Part shown: positions 9,748 to 18,540 of the stretch, one piece after another
Position numbering within the stretch: the first letter of the stretch is position 1
Layout of the letters: each line of letters begins with the position of its first letter
From: Lysinibacillus fusiformis
GTDB taxonomy: Bacteria; Bacillota; Bacilli; Bacillales_A; Planococcaceae
Reading direction: 5' to 3'
Assembly (NCBI GenBank): GCA_030027265.1
Contig: JASENG010000010.1
Coordinates: 1-64,000, forward strand
DNA: 64,000 nucleotides
Notes under the pieces: model-generated
The model's input: the letters and a program-made list of their open reading frames with translations, nothing else
Told to the model about the DNA's origin: nothing
Database searches by the model: none
Made by a program: the position numbers and the translations under genes

Positions 9748-10620
9748 TTAATCCATATAGTACTTGATCAAGCTTTGTGTTCCTTTGTCTCCATATCCTT
9801 TTTCCAGAAGAGTGTTGTAAAGTTCTTTCGACAGTTTTACACCCGGCAAATCTAGATTCATTCTTTCCGCCTCATCAATGGCAATTTTCATATCTTTGAT
9901 AAAATGCTTCAAATAAAAACCAGGCTCTAAATCACCTTTAATCATGCGAGGTCCTAAATTGCTCAACGACCATGAACCAGCCGCCCCTGCAGAAATGGAT
10001 TGCAGTACCTTTTCAATATCTAAACCAGCCTTGAACGCATATGCGATTGATTCACAAACCCCAATCATATTTGTGGCAATCAATAACTGATTACACATTT
10101 TTGTATGCTGTCCAGCACCCGCATCTCCTTGATACACTATATTCTCCCCAAAGATTTGTAGAATCGGCAATATCTCTTCGAAAACAGATCTGTCACCACC
10201 GACCATAATAGAAAGTGTGCCGTTTTGCGCACCAATATCACCGCCTGAAACAGGTGCATCAATACTCGAGATTCCTTTTTGTTTTGCAGCCTCATATATT
10301 TTTTTTGCTAAAGTAGGTTCAGAGGTTGTCATGTCCACGACGATTGCGCCTTCTTTCGCAGATTCCAATAGGCCATTTTCACTCAAATAGACTTCTTCTA
10401 CGTCTGTAGGGAAACCAACCATAGTAAAAATTATATCCTGGTCATTCGCTGCTTCTTTTGGTGTTTCTGCCCACTTTGCACCTAGTTCCATCAACCCTTC
10501 AGCCTTCGATTTCGTACGTGAATAAACGGTTACTTCATAATCCGCTTTTAATAAATGTTTCACAATACTTGCACCCATAACCCCAGTACCGATAAATGCG
10601 ATTTTTTTTGTATGTATCAT
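9748..10620 (-). CDS. ykwC: NAD(P)-dependent beta-hydroxyacid dehydrogenase, YkwC-like
   Basis: 290 residues of the 3-hydroxyisobutyrate dehydrogenase family. The Rossmann motif KIAFIGTGVMGASIVKHLL opens the protein; the substrate-binding DAPVSGGDIGAQNGTLSIMVGG and catalytic-lysine region GAGQHTKMCNQLL (Lys in HTK) are intact. Members oxidise beta-hydroxyacids such as 3-hydroxyisobutyrate, tartronate semialdehyde or 6-phosphogluconate; the exact substrate cannot be read here. The frame opens at 10683, but AGGAAGGG upstream of the ATG at 10620 and the family start (MIHTKKIAFIG) select the shorter form. It resembles B. subtilis YkwC, consistent with other ykv/ykr-region genes nearby. Confidence 0.88.
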   Translation of the reverse strand: MIHTKKIAFIGTGVMGASIVKHLLKADYEVTVYSRTKSKAEGLMELGAKWAETPKEAANDQDIIFTMVGFPTDVEEVYLSENGLLESAKEGAIVVDMTTSEPTLAKKIYEAAKQKGISSIDAPVSGGDIGAQNGTLSIMVGGDRSVFEEILPILQIFGENIVYQGDAGAGQHTKMCNQLLIATNMIGVCESIAYAFKAGLDIEKVLQSISAGAAGSWSLSNLGPRMIKGDLEPGFYLKHFIKDMKIAIDEAERMNLDLPGVKLSKELYNTLLEKGYGDKGTQSLIKYYMD

Positions 10621-10857
10621 CTCGTCAACCCTTCCTGATTCTCTTCTTAGCACATCGTCATGCACAAATTTTGAATAGCGCACTTAGGCTTGTCCCATAA
10701 ATAGCAATAAGAGAAGTTTTCTACTAGTTTACCAAATATTATCTGATTATTGTTTATAGATAGAAAATAATTACATAAAATTTACACAATCAGTGTCATT
10801 TTTTAATAAAAGCTCCGAATAGCCATTGCCGTAAAAGAAGGATTCCAAAAAGAAGGC
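10621..10857. other. AT-rich gap upstream of ykwC-like gene
   Basis: No gene is supported here. The stretch presumably contains the promoter of the dehydrogenase gene; I see no convincing -35/-10 pair or operator. The next terminator begins at 10858. Confidence 0.4.
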
Positions 10858-10893
10858 AAAAAAAAGAGAGCAGAGGCTAAATGCTCCTGCTCT
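10858..10893 (-). terminator. Terminator of the Spo0E-like gene
   Basis: The arms AGAGCAG (10867-10873) and CTGCTCT (10887-10893) form a hairpin that on the minus strand is followed by eight T with one interruption. It lies about 85 bases after the Spo0E-like stop. Confidence 0.75.
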
Positions 10894-10977
10894 TAAAGGG
10901 GGAAATGAGAATGTTGCTGTGTTCAAATATAATATATCCCCTTTTATTACTTTTTAAACAATTTATACAAAAGTTTT

Positions 10978-11175
10978 TTACAAAATATAATTGTATCCAT
11001 CATTTTTTTCTAACTGTTCATTTCTGCTTGCATATACTACATCGAATTCATTCATTAAAAGATCTAATTCCTTACTTATACGAATAGTTTTGGGGTTTTG
11101 AAGACCGTACTCTATTCCGCTTTGAATCATTAACTGCCTTTTTTTCTCAAGTTCTTTTAAAAGGTCTTTTCCCAC
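10978..11175 (-). CDS. Spo0E-family aspartyl-phosphate phosphatase
   Basis: 65 residues, the usual small size. It has the helix-helix pattern of Spo0E-like proteins, with the signature SKELDLLMNEF matching the conserved S-x-x-L-D-x-L-I core, preceded by the expected TIR. Family members dephosphorylate Spo0A-P and so delay sporulation. The start is GTG behind a very strong AGGAGGAG. A histidine kinase of the sporulation type lies 3 kb away on the same strand, and both could feed the same phosphorelay, which is inference. A clear terminator follows. Confidence 0.85.
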   Translation of the reverse strand: MGKDLLKELEKKRQLMIQSGIEYGLQNPKTIRISKELDLLMNEFDVVYASRNEQLEKNDGYNYIL

Positions 11176-11272
11176 TAAACTCCTCCTAAAAAAATATGAT
11201 GTTTTTATTATAATATTTTCTTTTAAAAATAAGGATGATAATCGCTAGACAAAGTTCGACAATCTTTTGGTT

Positions 11273-11461
11273 CTAGCTTCTAGGAACCTCTAAAAAAGTA
11301 AAAATTACATCCCCGCCCTGTTGTGCTTCACCACGAAAATGTTTAAACATTTCATCCTTGACTAGAAGTCCTCGAAATTGCAAAAATTCTCCTTTCGGGA
11401 TTGAAACACTTTTCACTTCGCCACTTTTTAATTGTTCAATCATTTCTGCATACTTTTCCAT
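11273..11461 (-). CDS. Small protein of unknown function
   Basis: 62 residues, soluble and mixed charge. The N-terminal half is helical (MEKYAEMIEQLKSGE) and the second half looks like beta strands (SVSIPKGEFLQFRGLLV). The ribosome site GAAGGTGAT before ATG supports translation. I do not recognise the family. It is transcribed away from the ykvS-like gene, with about 120 bases between starts that must hold both promoters. The pattern of a short helix followed by a strand-rich acidic end could suit a small DNA- or protein-binding partner, but nothing in the sequence proves this. Confidence 0.6.
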   Translation of the reverse strand: MEKYAEMIEQLKSGEVKSVSIPKGEFLQFRGLLVKDEMFKHFRGEAQQGGDVIFTFLEVPRS

Positions 11462-11582
11462 AAAATCACCTTCAATTTGTAAATTTTTCTATAAAATTAA
11501 TTAAAAATTCCAAAAATCTCTTTACTTTTTTAAGATTATCATGCAAAATTTCTTAATATTAGTCGATAAGGAGCTGACTCTT

Positions 11583-11774
11583 ATGAAAATAGCAGAGGTT
11601 GGAAATATTGTCGAGTTTAAAGAAGGTCTACAAGGTGTTGTTGAGAAAGTAAACGAAAATTCAGTTATTGTAGACTTAACGATTATGGATAATTTTCATG
11701 ATCTGGACATGGAAGAAAAAACAGTTGTCAATCACAAACGCTATAAGATATTAAACCATCCAAACGAACATTAA
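11583..11774 (+). CDS. ykvS: YkvS-like DUF2187 protein
   Basis: 63 residues, beginning MKIAEVGNIVEFKEGLQGVVEKVNENSVIVDLT. This matches the small beta-barrel-like DUF2187 family, which includes B. subtilis YkvS; function unknown. The frame opens upstream at 11541, but AGGAG eight bases before the ATG at 11583 and the family start define the gene. It is a single gene, divergent from the small unknown gene at 11273. The barrel (KOW-like) pattern would suit RNA or protein binding, which is only a guess. Confidence 0.85.
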   Translation: MKIAEVGNIVEFKEGLQGVVEKVNENSVIVDLTIMDNFHDLDMEEKTVVNHKRYKILNHPNEH

Positions 11775-12063
11775 TTCTATTGGATAGGCCCTAGCCTTTT
11801 TTCTATCTAGAATTCCCCGAGCTAGCCTCAGGTAATCCTTGTTCTAAATGATTGTAAAGGCTTCACATTCATTTCGGTTGCAGTATCGCCCTACTTCAAT
11901 CGCTAATCCCTATGACCAATTCGTGTCAATCTTAAAGCATTAAAATTATGCCTCAATTAAGTTTATCAATTTAATAGATTAAAAAATCTCCTTTTCATTT
12001 GTTTATAGATGATAGGAGATTTTATTTTTGATAATATGTTAAAAAGGGAGGTCATAATCATTT
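11775..12063. other. Gene-free gap with two possible terminators
   Basis: A short stem AGGC-CCTA-GCCT followed by six T (about 11787-11803) may end ykvS. A second stronger hairpin, AAAATCTCCT (11983-11992) with AGGAGATTTT (12014-12023), is followed by ATTTTTG and points to the plus strand, 210 bases after ykvS and just before the next gene. No open frame of note lies between them, so a short untranslated transcript or an attenuator-like leader is possible. Confidence 0.5.
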
Positions 12064-12675
12064 ATGGAAAAATCTAAACAATTTGTCGGGCTCCTTCTTT
12101 CTTTAATATTCATTTATATAATGCTGTATATTACTTTTGAAGAAACAACAATCTTCTGGTATCTATACACCTTTACACTTTTAGTAGGAATTGCGATAGC
12201 CATGCTGTATGGGAAATTTAAAGATGAGCTATCCACGTGGCACTATTTACTATTTGGAATCGGCTACGGGACAATTTTATATGGACTTATCCGGCTCGGA
12301 TTTCTTTTTATCACAAAAATAAATAGCAGTGCCGAAAATACGATTGCAATTTTTTTAGAAACATACGGTCCTGATAATATTTGGCATTATATATTGCTTA
12401 TTTTTATTATCGTCATAGGCGAAGAACTATTCTGGCGGGGATTTATACAGCAGCATTTAAAAAACTACCTATCTCCTAAACTTGCCGTCATTGGTACAAG
12501 TATTCTATTTGCACTTTCCGTCGCAATTAGTGGTTTCTGGCTGGGAGTAATCGCAGCTTTTCTAGCAGGGCTAATCTGGGGATTTCTCTATGAGTGGAAA
12601 AAAAGTTTACCACTGGTTATCGTCTCCCATGAAGTATTTATTTTATTATTGTTCATGATATTACCACTTTATTAA
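12064..12675 (+). CDS. CPBP (Abi/CAAX-like) intramembrane protease family protein
   Basis: 203 residues with about seven membrane segments. The motif GEELFWRGFIQQHL carries the EExxxR glutamates and arginine of the CPBP family, and SHEVF near the C-terminus supplies a conserved histidine. The middle motif normally containing a further histidine or asparagine is not obvious (FALSVAISG), so proteolytic activity is uncertain. Family members process prenylated proteins or bacteriocins or act as membrane regulators. GGGAGGT sits about ten bases before the start. It is followed by a lipoprotein gene 75 bases on. Confidence 0.85.
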   Translation: MEKSKQFVGLLLSLIFIYIMLYITFEETTIFWYLYTFTLLVGIAIAMLYGKFKDELSTWHYLLFGIGYGTILYGLIRLGFLFITKINSSAENTIAIFLETYGPDNIWHYILLIFIIVIGEELFWRGFIQQHLKNYLSPKLAVIGTSILFALSVAISGFWLGVIAAFLAGLIWGFLYEWKKSLPLVIVSHEVFILLLFMILPLY

Positions 12676-12750
12676 AATAGAGGTAAAATAATATTATATT
12701 GGAACTTTTTTAAAGATAGTACGTTGTAATTTAAACAAGGGGGCATAAAA

Positions 12751-13437
12751 ATGTCAAAAACTTTTAAAGGCATCATTACATTATTTTTATCAATTATTGT
12801 TTTAGCTGCATGTAACACTACTGAGGATTCAACTTCAGAAGAGAATAGTGCAACAGTGACAGAACAAACAGAAGGTAAAGAAGTCAACGAATCTGTTGAT
12901 ACAGAAGAACCTTCTGCTGAGGATTCACAACAAGAAGAAACAGATTCAACACAGGAAGGAAAATCAGCAGCAGCAGAAGAAAGCACTGATTCCATTACAT
13001 TCTCTTCTAAAGGAGAAAGCAAAACCGAAGAAGTAACTTCAGTTTCAAGTGAACAATATACAATTAAAGTAATTCCTGGCTTCACATTAACACCAGAAGA
13101 GCCTGGGAAAGAAATGTTGTATTTTGATGAAGATGATTCGATTTCTATGAGAATTGAAGCAATGACAACAAATGATACAGCTTTCGAGGATCTAGTTGCT
13201 GGCACAGAAGAAACGATGACGGCTGTAAGTTCAGAATATGAACAATATGATATTTCTACGATTATCGAAAATGCTAATTTAGAAAACGCAGCAGCTTATA
13301 TCGCTAATTTTGGTACGGAAGAAGTAATTTCTGTCGTATTTGAAAAAGAAGACAAGTTAGTTCGTTTAACAGTATATGATAATGAAGAAGCAGATTTATC
13401 CGAGGCCATGATTAAAATGGGTCTAACGATTGAATAA
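12751..13437 (+). CDS. Secreted lipoprotein with acidic Ser/Thr/Glu linker
   Basis: 228 residues. The signal peptide ends in a lipobox VLAAC with Cys21 as the lipid anchor. Residues 22-95 are low complexity, rich in Glu, Ser and Thr, and probably extend the protein through the cell wall. The C-terminal 130 residues form an apparent globular domain with alternating strands (YTIKVIPGFTLTPEEPGKEMLYF). No enzyme motif is visible and I do not recognise the family; it resembles in outline small Bacillus lipoproteins of unknown role. A strong terminator follows, shared with the convergent marR gene. Confidence 0.85.
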   Translation: MSKTFKGIITLFLSIIVLAACNTTEDSTSEENSATVTEQTEGKEVNESVDTEEPSAEDSQQEETDSTQEGKSAAAEESTDSITFSSKGESKTEEVTSVSSEQYTIKVIPGFTLTPEEPGKEMLYFDEDDSISMRIEAMTTNDTAFEDLVAGTEETMTAVSSEYEQYDISTIIENANLENAAAYIANFGTEEVISVVFEKEDKLVRLTVYDNEEADLSEAMIKMGLTIE

Positions 13438-13467
13438 GACCACTTAACAGACAGAAAAAAATTACTA

Positions 13468-13504
13468 AAGGAGTTGCCTCATCATAAATGAGACAACTCC
13501 TTTT
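13468..13504. terminator. Bidirectional terminator between lipoprotein gene and marR
   Basis: A 15-bp stem with one mismatch (AAGGAGTTG-C-CTCAT and ATGAG-A-CAACTCCTT). On the plus strand it ends in TTTT; on the minus strand a T-rich run follows. It overlaps the marR stop codon. Confidence 0.85.
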
Positions 13505-13949
13505 AGTATGACAAATCTTTAATAGATAGCCCTAATTTTTTTAACAGCTCAATCGCAGTATCCTTCTCTTCAGGCGTTAAAACACTTAATAACTCGTGTA
13601 AATTTTCTTCGTGTTCAGGAAAAAGCTTTTTCATAAATTCTGCACCTGATTCTGTAATCTCCGCAAATGTCACTCGTCGATCAGAAGGACACGAAACTCG
13701 ATCTAAATAACCTCTTTTTTCTAGTTTATCAATAACATACGTAATGGACCCACTAGCAAGTAAGATTTTATTCCCAATTTGTTGCAGCGGCTGGCGTCCT
13801 TTATGATAAAGTAATTCTAATACCGCAAATTCAGTTGGATTTAAACCGTGCTGCTGAAAAAATTGATTCGTCACTTCATTAATCGCCTTATTCGCTCTTG
13901 ATAAGACAATATACAATTTAAGCGATTGCTTAATTTCATTTGATGACAT
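13503..13949 (-). CDS. MarR-family transcriptional regulator (MhqR-like)
   Basis: 148 residues with a complete winged helix: helix-turn-helix around residues 55-80 (QPLQQIGNKILLASGSITYVIDKLEKRG) and the wing with CPSDRRV (about 93-99). MarR proteins are dimeric repressors that leave DNA on binding phenols or on thiol oxidation. The Cys before PSDRR could be a redox or quinone sensor as in MhqR/YkvE-type regulators, which is inference. B. subtilis mhqR (ykvE) lies in the same genomic region as ykvS, which supports this assignment. A near-consensus promoter with an inverted repeat lies directly upstream, suggesting autoregulation. Confidence 0.9.
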   Translation of the reverse strand: MSSNEIKQSLKLYIVLSRANKAINEVTNQFFQQHGLNPTEFAVLELLYHKGRQPLQQIGNKILLASGSITYVIDKLEKRGYLDRVSCPSDRRVTFAEITESGAEFMKKLFPEHEENLHELLSVLTPEEKDTAIELLKKLGLSIKDLSY

Positions 13950-13960
13950 GACAAAACATC

Positions 13961-14012
13961 CTTTTTATCATTATATAAATGAATTATAGCGATAAAAAGA
14001 AACATTTGTCAA
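13961..14012 (-). promoter_or_regulatory. Sigma-A promoter of marR with overlapping operator
   Basis: On the minus strand TTGACA (14012-14007) and TATAAT (13988-13983) are separated by 18 bases. Perfect 9-bp inverted arms CTTTTTATC (13961-13969) and GATAAAAAG (13991-13999) flank the -10 box; this is where a MarR dimer would block RNA polymerase. The operator role is inferred. Confidence 0.75.
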
Positions 14013-14031
14013 AATACACATCCCTATTTTC

Positions 14032-15495
14032 CTAAACAACTGGCAATCTGTTAAGTGATTGATGACCCATCCACAGGTCAATCAACTTTTCATCCTCATG
14101 ACTTAAATATTGATTTTCATAGACTGGTATCGAAATTTTAAAGGTTGTCCCTAAGCCTATAGTACTTTCGACGTTAATAGAACCATTGTGCTCCTCAACT
14201 ACCTTTTTAACTAGAGCTAATCCTAAACCAGTACCTGTTGGTTTCGTTGTAAAAAATGGCGTAAACAACTGATTCATCTCCGCATCAGACAAGCCTTTGC
14301 CTTCATCAATCACGGACACCATTACTTCACTATCACAGTTCTCTAATTTAATGGCAATCACTCCGCCATTATGCATTACTTCAATTGCATTCTTTACTAA
14401 GTTTATAAGCATTTGCTTTAATCGATTATGGTTACCCCTTATATTGCTATGGAAATAATTGCAGTCTTCCATTTTCAATATAATATTATGCTGCATTGCA
14501 TGAGGAAGCATCAGTTCAATAACTTCTTTTACTACTAGCGTAATGGAAGTTTTCTCATAGCTTCTTTCTTTTGGCTTCGATAAATATAACAGCTCCGTTA
14601 AGATAGATTCCATACGCTGCAATTCCGAATCCATGACAGATAAATAATTTTGGCTATCATCGTTAGAGTTTAGCCTTAACAAATCTACAAACCCCTTTAA
14701 AGACGTCATTGGATTGCGGATCTCATGGGCAATGCTTGCTGCCATTTGACCGATGGAATTCAATGATTGCTGCTGATCAGCTTGCTGCTTTAACATTATT
14801 TTCTCGGTTTCATCGGTAATGGTTGTCACAACTAAATTCATATTATAATTAAATTTACTGTCTATTTTGTAATAATGAATCTGTCCATTATTAGTTACAC
14901 TTGATACATTTATAGATGCTCGTCCACCGTTCATCAAATTTGCGAAGTATTGAAGCTTCGTATACTCGTAATCTGTAAGTGAATCGAAAATCATTTCATG
15001 CTGTTTCTTGATAATCTGACTTTTTTCGCACTGAATGTATTGCAAGGCGATTGCATTTACATCAACGATTTCTCCGTTCAAATCCGTCAGCATCATTCCA
15101 TGCGCGATATCATTAAACATGGAATAGACATCCATATTACTGCTTTCAAGTATGGGACCTTTTTCTGATTTCGGTGAGATTCTTACAAAAATAAGATCCT
15201 TCTTTTCGTGATAGTATCCCATCAATCGAAATTCTTTATATTGATCTTCACCAATTTTAAGATTTAAATTACAAAAACCGCCAAGATTATTTTGAATTTT
15301 CTCCAAAAACTTGCTCCATTTACTTTTTGATAACTCGTCCATTTGTAAAAGGTGTCTTGATGATTGATCTATATTTAGCATTTGCGCTGCAAAGTTGTTG
15401 ATTGACTCAATTTGACAGGAAGTATTTAATATTAGTACTGGATCTTTAACGGTTTGAAACAATTTCCTAAAAATAGGCCGAACAGTTTTCACCAT
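14032..15495 (-). CDS. PAS-domain sensor histidine kinase, sporulation-kinase type
   Basis: 487 residues without membrane segments. Two PAS-like regions (about 15-110 and 122-235) precede the HisKA domain with the phospho-accepting His257 in SIAHEIRNPMTSLKGF, and the ATPase domain with the N box LVKNAIEVM, G1 DEGKGL, F box TPFFTTKPTGTGLGL. Cytosolic PAS kinases of this design (KinA, KinE) feed the Spo0F phosphorelay; the neighbouring ktrD-like gene mirrors the B. subtilis kinE-ktrD region, so KinE is the closest guess. No response regulator is adjacent, which also fits a phosphorelay kinase. The ATG at 15495 with GAGAGGAAA upstream is preferred to one at 15558. Confidence 0.9.
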   Translation of the reverse strand: MVKTVRPIFRKLFQTVKDPVLILNTSCQIESINNFAAQMLNIDQSSRHLLQMDELSKSKWSKFLEKIQNNLGGFCNLNLKIGEDQYKEFRLMGYYHEKKDLIFVRISPKSEKGPILESSNMDVYSMFNDIAHGMMLTDLNGEIVDVNAIALQYIQCEKSQIIKKQHEMIFDSLTDYEYTKLQYFANLMNGGRASINVSSVTNNGQIHYYKIDSKFNYNMNLVVTTITDETEKIMLKQQADQQQSLNSIGQMAASIAHEIRNPMTSLKGFVDLLRLNSNDDSQNYLSVMDSELQRMESILTELLYLSKPKERSYEKTSITLVVKEVIELMLPHAMQHNIILKMEDCNYFHSNIRGNHNRLKQMLINLVKNAIEVMHNGGVIAIKLENCDSEVMVSVIDEGKGLSDAEMNQLFTPFFTTKPTGTGLGLALVKKVVEEHNGSINVESTIGLGTTFKISIPVYENQYLSHEDEKLIDLWMGHQSLNRLPVV

Positions 15496-15990
15496 TTTCC
15501 TCTCACCAATCCTTTCCACTTCGAAAAAATACTTTCTTCTACGCAATTCCTTATACAACTATTCTATTAATAATTTTGGCAATTTATGACTTTGTAAATT
15601 AAATTATACTAAATATTCAAAATATATTATTCAATAAAAATTATTCCATAGTTTATTTAGTAATAAAATGGGTAGAAAACATCATTTTCACAGTGCGAAA
15701 ATGTGTCGATTAATGTTTTTTTATTTTATTTTGTATTTTTTTGCACTCTATAAGATAATAGTTCTAAGACGTTAGACCTCTTATTTCTAAGAAGAAATTT
15801 ACAATTTTAAATTCATTAGACCTATTTATTTTCAATTTTTTACAAATAGCGACATTAGATTTACGAACTCTTAATCTTTTTTATACTAATTTTTTTACAT
15901 TATCTATAAGTTACTTATAATTTAACTAATTATACAAAAAATTGCACGTCAAAATATCTATATATTCAAAATTTTAAAGATTTCGAAATA
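15496..15990. other. Long AT-rich gap between kinase and K+ transporter genes
   Basis: Almost 500 bases without a supported gene. It must hold the kinase promoter; a TATAAT on the minus strand near 15605 is present but its -35 is poor. TGTCGAT near 15703 resembles a Spo0A half box (TGTCGAA) with one mismatch, too weak to call. I see no RNA structure. Confidence 0.4.
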
Positions 15991-16014
15991 AAAAAGGCCT
16001 CATAAATATGAGAC
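15991..16014 (-). terminator. Terminator of the ktrD-like gene
   Basis: GGTCTCATA and TATGAGGCC form a compact stem on the minus strand followed by TTTTTT, starting 8 bases beyond the stop. Confidence 0.85.
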
Positions 16015-16022
16015 CAGAAAAA

Positions 16023-17372
16023 TTATCCAATTATAACTCGCTCTTTCGGATAGCGATAAGGTGGTTTATCTACTCTTCCACCGAGTGTATATAAAAATGA
16101 TATCAGACCAACTCGACCAATAAACATGAGAATCATAATGACGAATTTCCCTTCCGTTGACAAGCTATCCGTAATTCCCAAAGACATACCGGCTGTTCCG
16201 AAAGCGGAGGTGATTTCAAAAATGATTTGCGTAGTTGTAGCAGTTGGCTCGGTTATTAATAAAATCATTGTAGAAGCCATGACCATAAAGAATGCCAGCA
16301 TAATGACTACATAGGATTTAAAAATATCGATTAAATAGATTTCACGTCCATATAATTGGATTTCCGTTCGACCATTCGCAAAATTATATAAAAACAATAT
16401 CGCTAGTGCAAAAGTTGTCGTACGTATCCCCCCACCTACAGAACTTGGTGAAGCCCCTATAAACATTAAGAAACTTAAAAATATATCGGTTGCTTCATTA
16501 AACAATGTCACATCATAAGTAGTTAGCCCGCCAGAGCGTGCTGAAATAGAATGAAACATGGCTGTAAACAGTTTTTCATGCCATGGCATGCCTCTGAAGG
16601 ATTGAAAGGTTTCTACTAGTAAAATAACTAAAGTTCCTACAGCAAATAATAGTCCATAAGTTGCCGTAGTAATTTTGGTGAATAGACTGAAACGAAATGC
16701 TGGATCTTTGCGGAATAGAAAGTTTTTCATTTCAATCAATACGGGAAATCCAATCGCACCTAGTACAATTAAAATCATTGTAATAAATTGAACAAAATAA
16801 TCTTTATGATAAGGTATTAAGCTATTTCCTGTAATATCAAATCCACCATTTGTTGTTGCCGAAATGGCAGCAAAGATTCCGTGTTTAAATGCTTCGTCTA
16901 CAGTATCAAAATATTGCAGGAAATGCATCGACAGAATGATTGCCCCGATTGCTTCAATGATAAAAAGTATTTTTACAATTTCTTTTAACAAATGAACAAC
17001 ACCTGATAAATTATATTGATTATGATCAATCATGATTAATTGTCTTTCACGCATGCCGATTCTTTTCCCCAAAAGAATCCATAAAAACGTTCCTAACGAC
17101 ATGATTCCTATTGCACCCAGCTGCAAAATAACTAATAAGACAAACAAACCGAATGAAGTAAGAGTTTCAGAAATATTAAATACGGTTAATCCAGTTACAC
17201 TAACGGCACTAACTGCAGTAAATAGTGTGTCGACAAGCGATACATCAACTCCCTCTTTATATACTGCCGGAATTCTCAATAACAGAAAGGAAGTAGCAAT
17301 TGCGATGAAATAATAGCTTACAAGAAGCTGAAATGGTGTGATAATTCTGGTTTTTTTTGGATGCTGCGCCAC
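16023..17372 (-). CDS. ktrD: Ktr-type potassium uptake channel subunit (KtrB/KtrD)
   Basis: 449 residues, the same length I recall for B. subtilis KtrD. Four pore-like repeats carry the selectivity-filter glycines: SVTGLT, TTNGGFD, RSGGLTT and GTAGMS. This membrane subunit moves K+ with Na+ dependence and is gated by a cytoplasmic KtrA/KtrC RCK ring, which is not encoded nearby. Conserved Arg in the fourth repeat region (GRVGLISF) is also present. The start is GTG with AGAGGCG upstream. The place beside a KinE-like kinase favours KtrD over KtrB; the assignment to D is inference from context and length. Confidence 0.9.
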   Translation of the reverse strand: MAQHPKKTRIITPFQLLVSYYFIAIATSFLLLRIPAVYKEGVDVSLVDTLFTAVSAVSVTGLTVFNISETLTSFGLFVLLVILQLGAIGIMSLGTFLWILLGKRIGMRERQLIMIDHNQYNLSGVVHLLKEIVKILFIIEAIGAIILSMHFLQYFDTVDEAFKHGIFAAISATTNGGFDITGNSLIPYHKDYFVQFITMILIVLGAIGFPVLIEMKNFLFRKDPAFRFSLFTKITTATYGLLFAVGTLVILLVETFQSFRGMPWHEKLFTAMFHSISARSGGLTTYDVTLFNEATDIFLSFLMFIGASPSSVGGGIRTTTFALAILFLYNFANGRTEIQLYGREIYLIDIFKSYVVIMLAFFMVMASTMILLITEPTATTTQIIFEITSAFGTAGMSLGITDSLSTEGKFVIMILMFIGRVGLISFLYTLGGRVDKPPYRYPKERVIIG

Positions 17373-17556
17373 TTGATTCGCCTCTTTTACTTATTGTTCT
17401 AGTTCTACAAGTATAATGGAAAAAGCATCTAAAGTGAACCTTCATTGAATAAGTTAAACTGCCTCTAATTGTGAGGGAAATAAGCTCCACTATTCTTCTT
17501 TGCACACTAGAATCCCTTAATTGTATTGTGCTTCGAAATAGCAATTTGATTCAAAG

Positions 17557-17588
17557 CAAAAAGAGGAACAGTGCTGTACTGTCCCTCT
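17557..17588 (-). terminator. Terminator of the terC-like gene
   Basis: AGAGGGACAGT pairs with ACTGTTCCTCT (one mismatch) on the minus strand, followed by five T, 18 bases past the stop. Confidence 0.85.
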
Positions 17589-17605
17589 AACTTCTATTGA
17601 ATTTA

Positions 17606-18376
17606 TTATTGAGCAGCCTGTTTTTTCTTCTTAGAAACGCCCAAGAACCATCCACCAAGAGCAATTGCAAGCAAGACAATCCAGAAAATTAATTTCCAAG
17701 TCGTTGAATGTGGGAACTCATGCGGCAGAATTGCTACTTTATCGTGTGATAATGTTAAGACCGCTAATTTCACACCTACCCAACCAACAATTAAGAAAGC
17801 AGCAGTTTCTAAATCTGGGTAATCGTTTAAAACCTTTACGAACCATTGAGCGGCGAATCGCATTAAAATCATCCCGACAATACCACCGAAGAACATAACA
17901 CCGAATTGACCGGCATTAATCCCACCGATATGGAAATCGCCCACTTCCGGCAATGTTACGGCAATTGCTACAGCAGCTAACATAGAATCTACTGCGAAAG
18001 CAATATCTGCGAACTCAACTTTAGCAACCGTTGCCCAGAAACCTTTTCCTTTTTTGTTGTGTTCTTCAACACCGTCGTCTTCTTCATCTTCCTTCTTGAA
18101 CTTCTGCTCATAAACATTCTTAATCGAAATGAATAACAGGTAAGCTGCACCAATTGCTTGGATTTGCCAATAGTTTACTAATACCGTGATTAAGAACAGT
18201 GCTACGAAACGGAAGATAAACGCACCTACCAACCCATAAAATAAAGCTTTTTTCTGTTGCTCAGAAGGTAAATGTTTAACCATTACGGCCATTACCACTG
18301 CATTATCGGCCGCTAATAATCCCTCTAATACAATCAGTACCAACAATACCCATGCATATTCCAAAAATATTTCCAC
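17606..18376 (-). CDS. TerC-family membrane protein, Mn2+ exporter (YkoY/MeeY-like)
   Basis: 256 residues with about seven membrane segments. The TerC signatures ADNAVV in the first segment and AFAVDSM in the middle supply the conserved membrane aspartates. A charged cytoplasmic loop (KFKKEDEEDDGVEEHNKK) separates the halves. TerC proteins of Bacillus export Mn2+ and help load secreted metalloenzymes. The manganese riboswitch upstream makes this role likely. The frame opens with an ATG at 18409, but that reading runs through a perfect AGGAGG; the GTG at 18376, nine bases after it, is the better start and gives the family length. Confidence 0.92.
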   Translation of the reverse strand: MEIFLEYAWVLLVLIVLEGLLAADNAVVMAVMVKHLPSEQQKKALFYGLVGAFIFRFVALFLITVLVNYWQIQAIGAAYLLFISIKNVYEQKFKKEDEEDDGVEEHNKKGKGFWATVAKVEFADIAFAVDSMLAAVAIAVTLPEVGDFHIGGINAGQFGVMFFGGIVGMILMRFAAQWFVKVLNDYPDLETAAFLIVGWVGVKLAVLTLSHDKVAILPHEFPHSTTWKLIFWIVLLAIALGGWFLGVSKKKKQAAQ

Positions 18377-18540
18377 TCTTTTCTTCCTCCTTGTCTTTTG
18401 TTTACCCATATGAAGGGATTTTTATAAGATAAATCTGCTTCCCATAAAACCTATGAGATAAGCTGCTTTGCAAAATGGATAAGTAAATACCTACCGTTTG
18501 CAAGACAAATAATGAAAGTCTACTGAATACCATTTTTAGG

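Noticed and set aside
10881-11087. 68-codon plus-strand frame
   Set aside because: It starts in a terminator hairpin and is antisense to the Spo0E-like gene.
12672-13205. 177-codon minus-strand frame rich in Ser and Val
   Set aside because: It is antisense to the low-complexity region of the lipoprotein gene.
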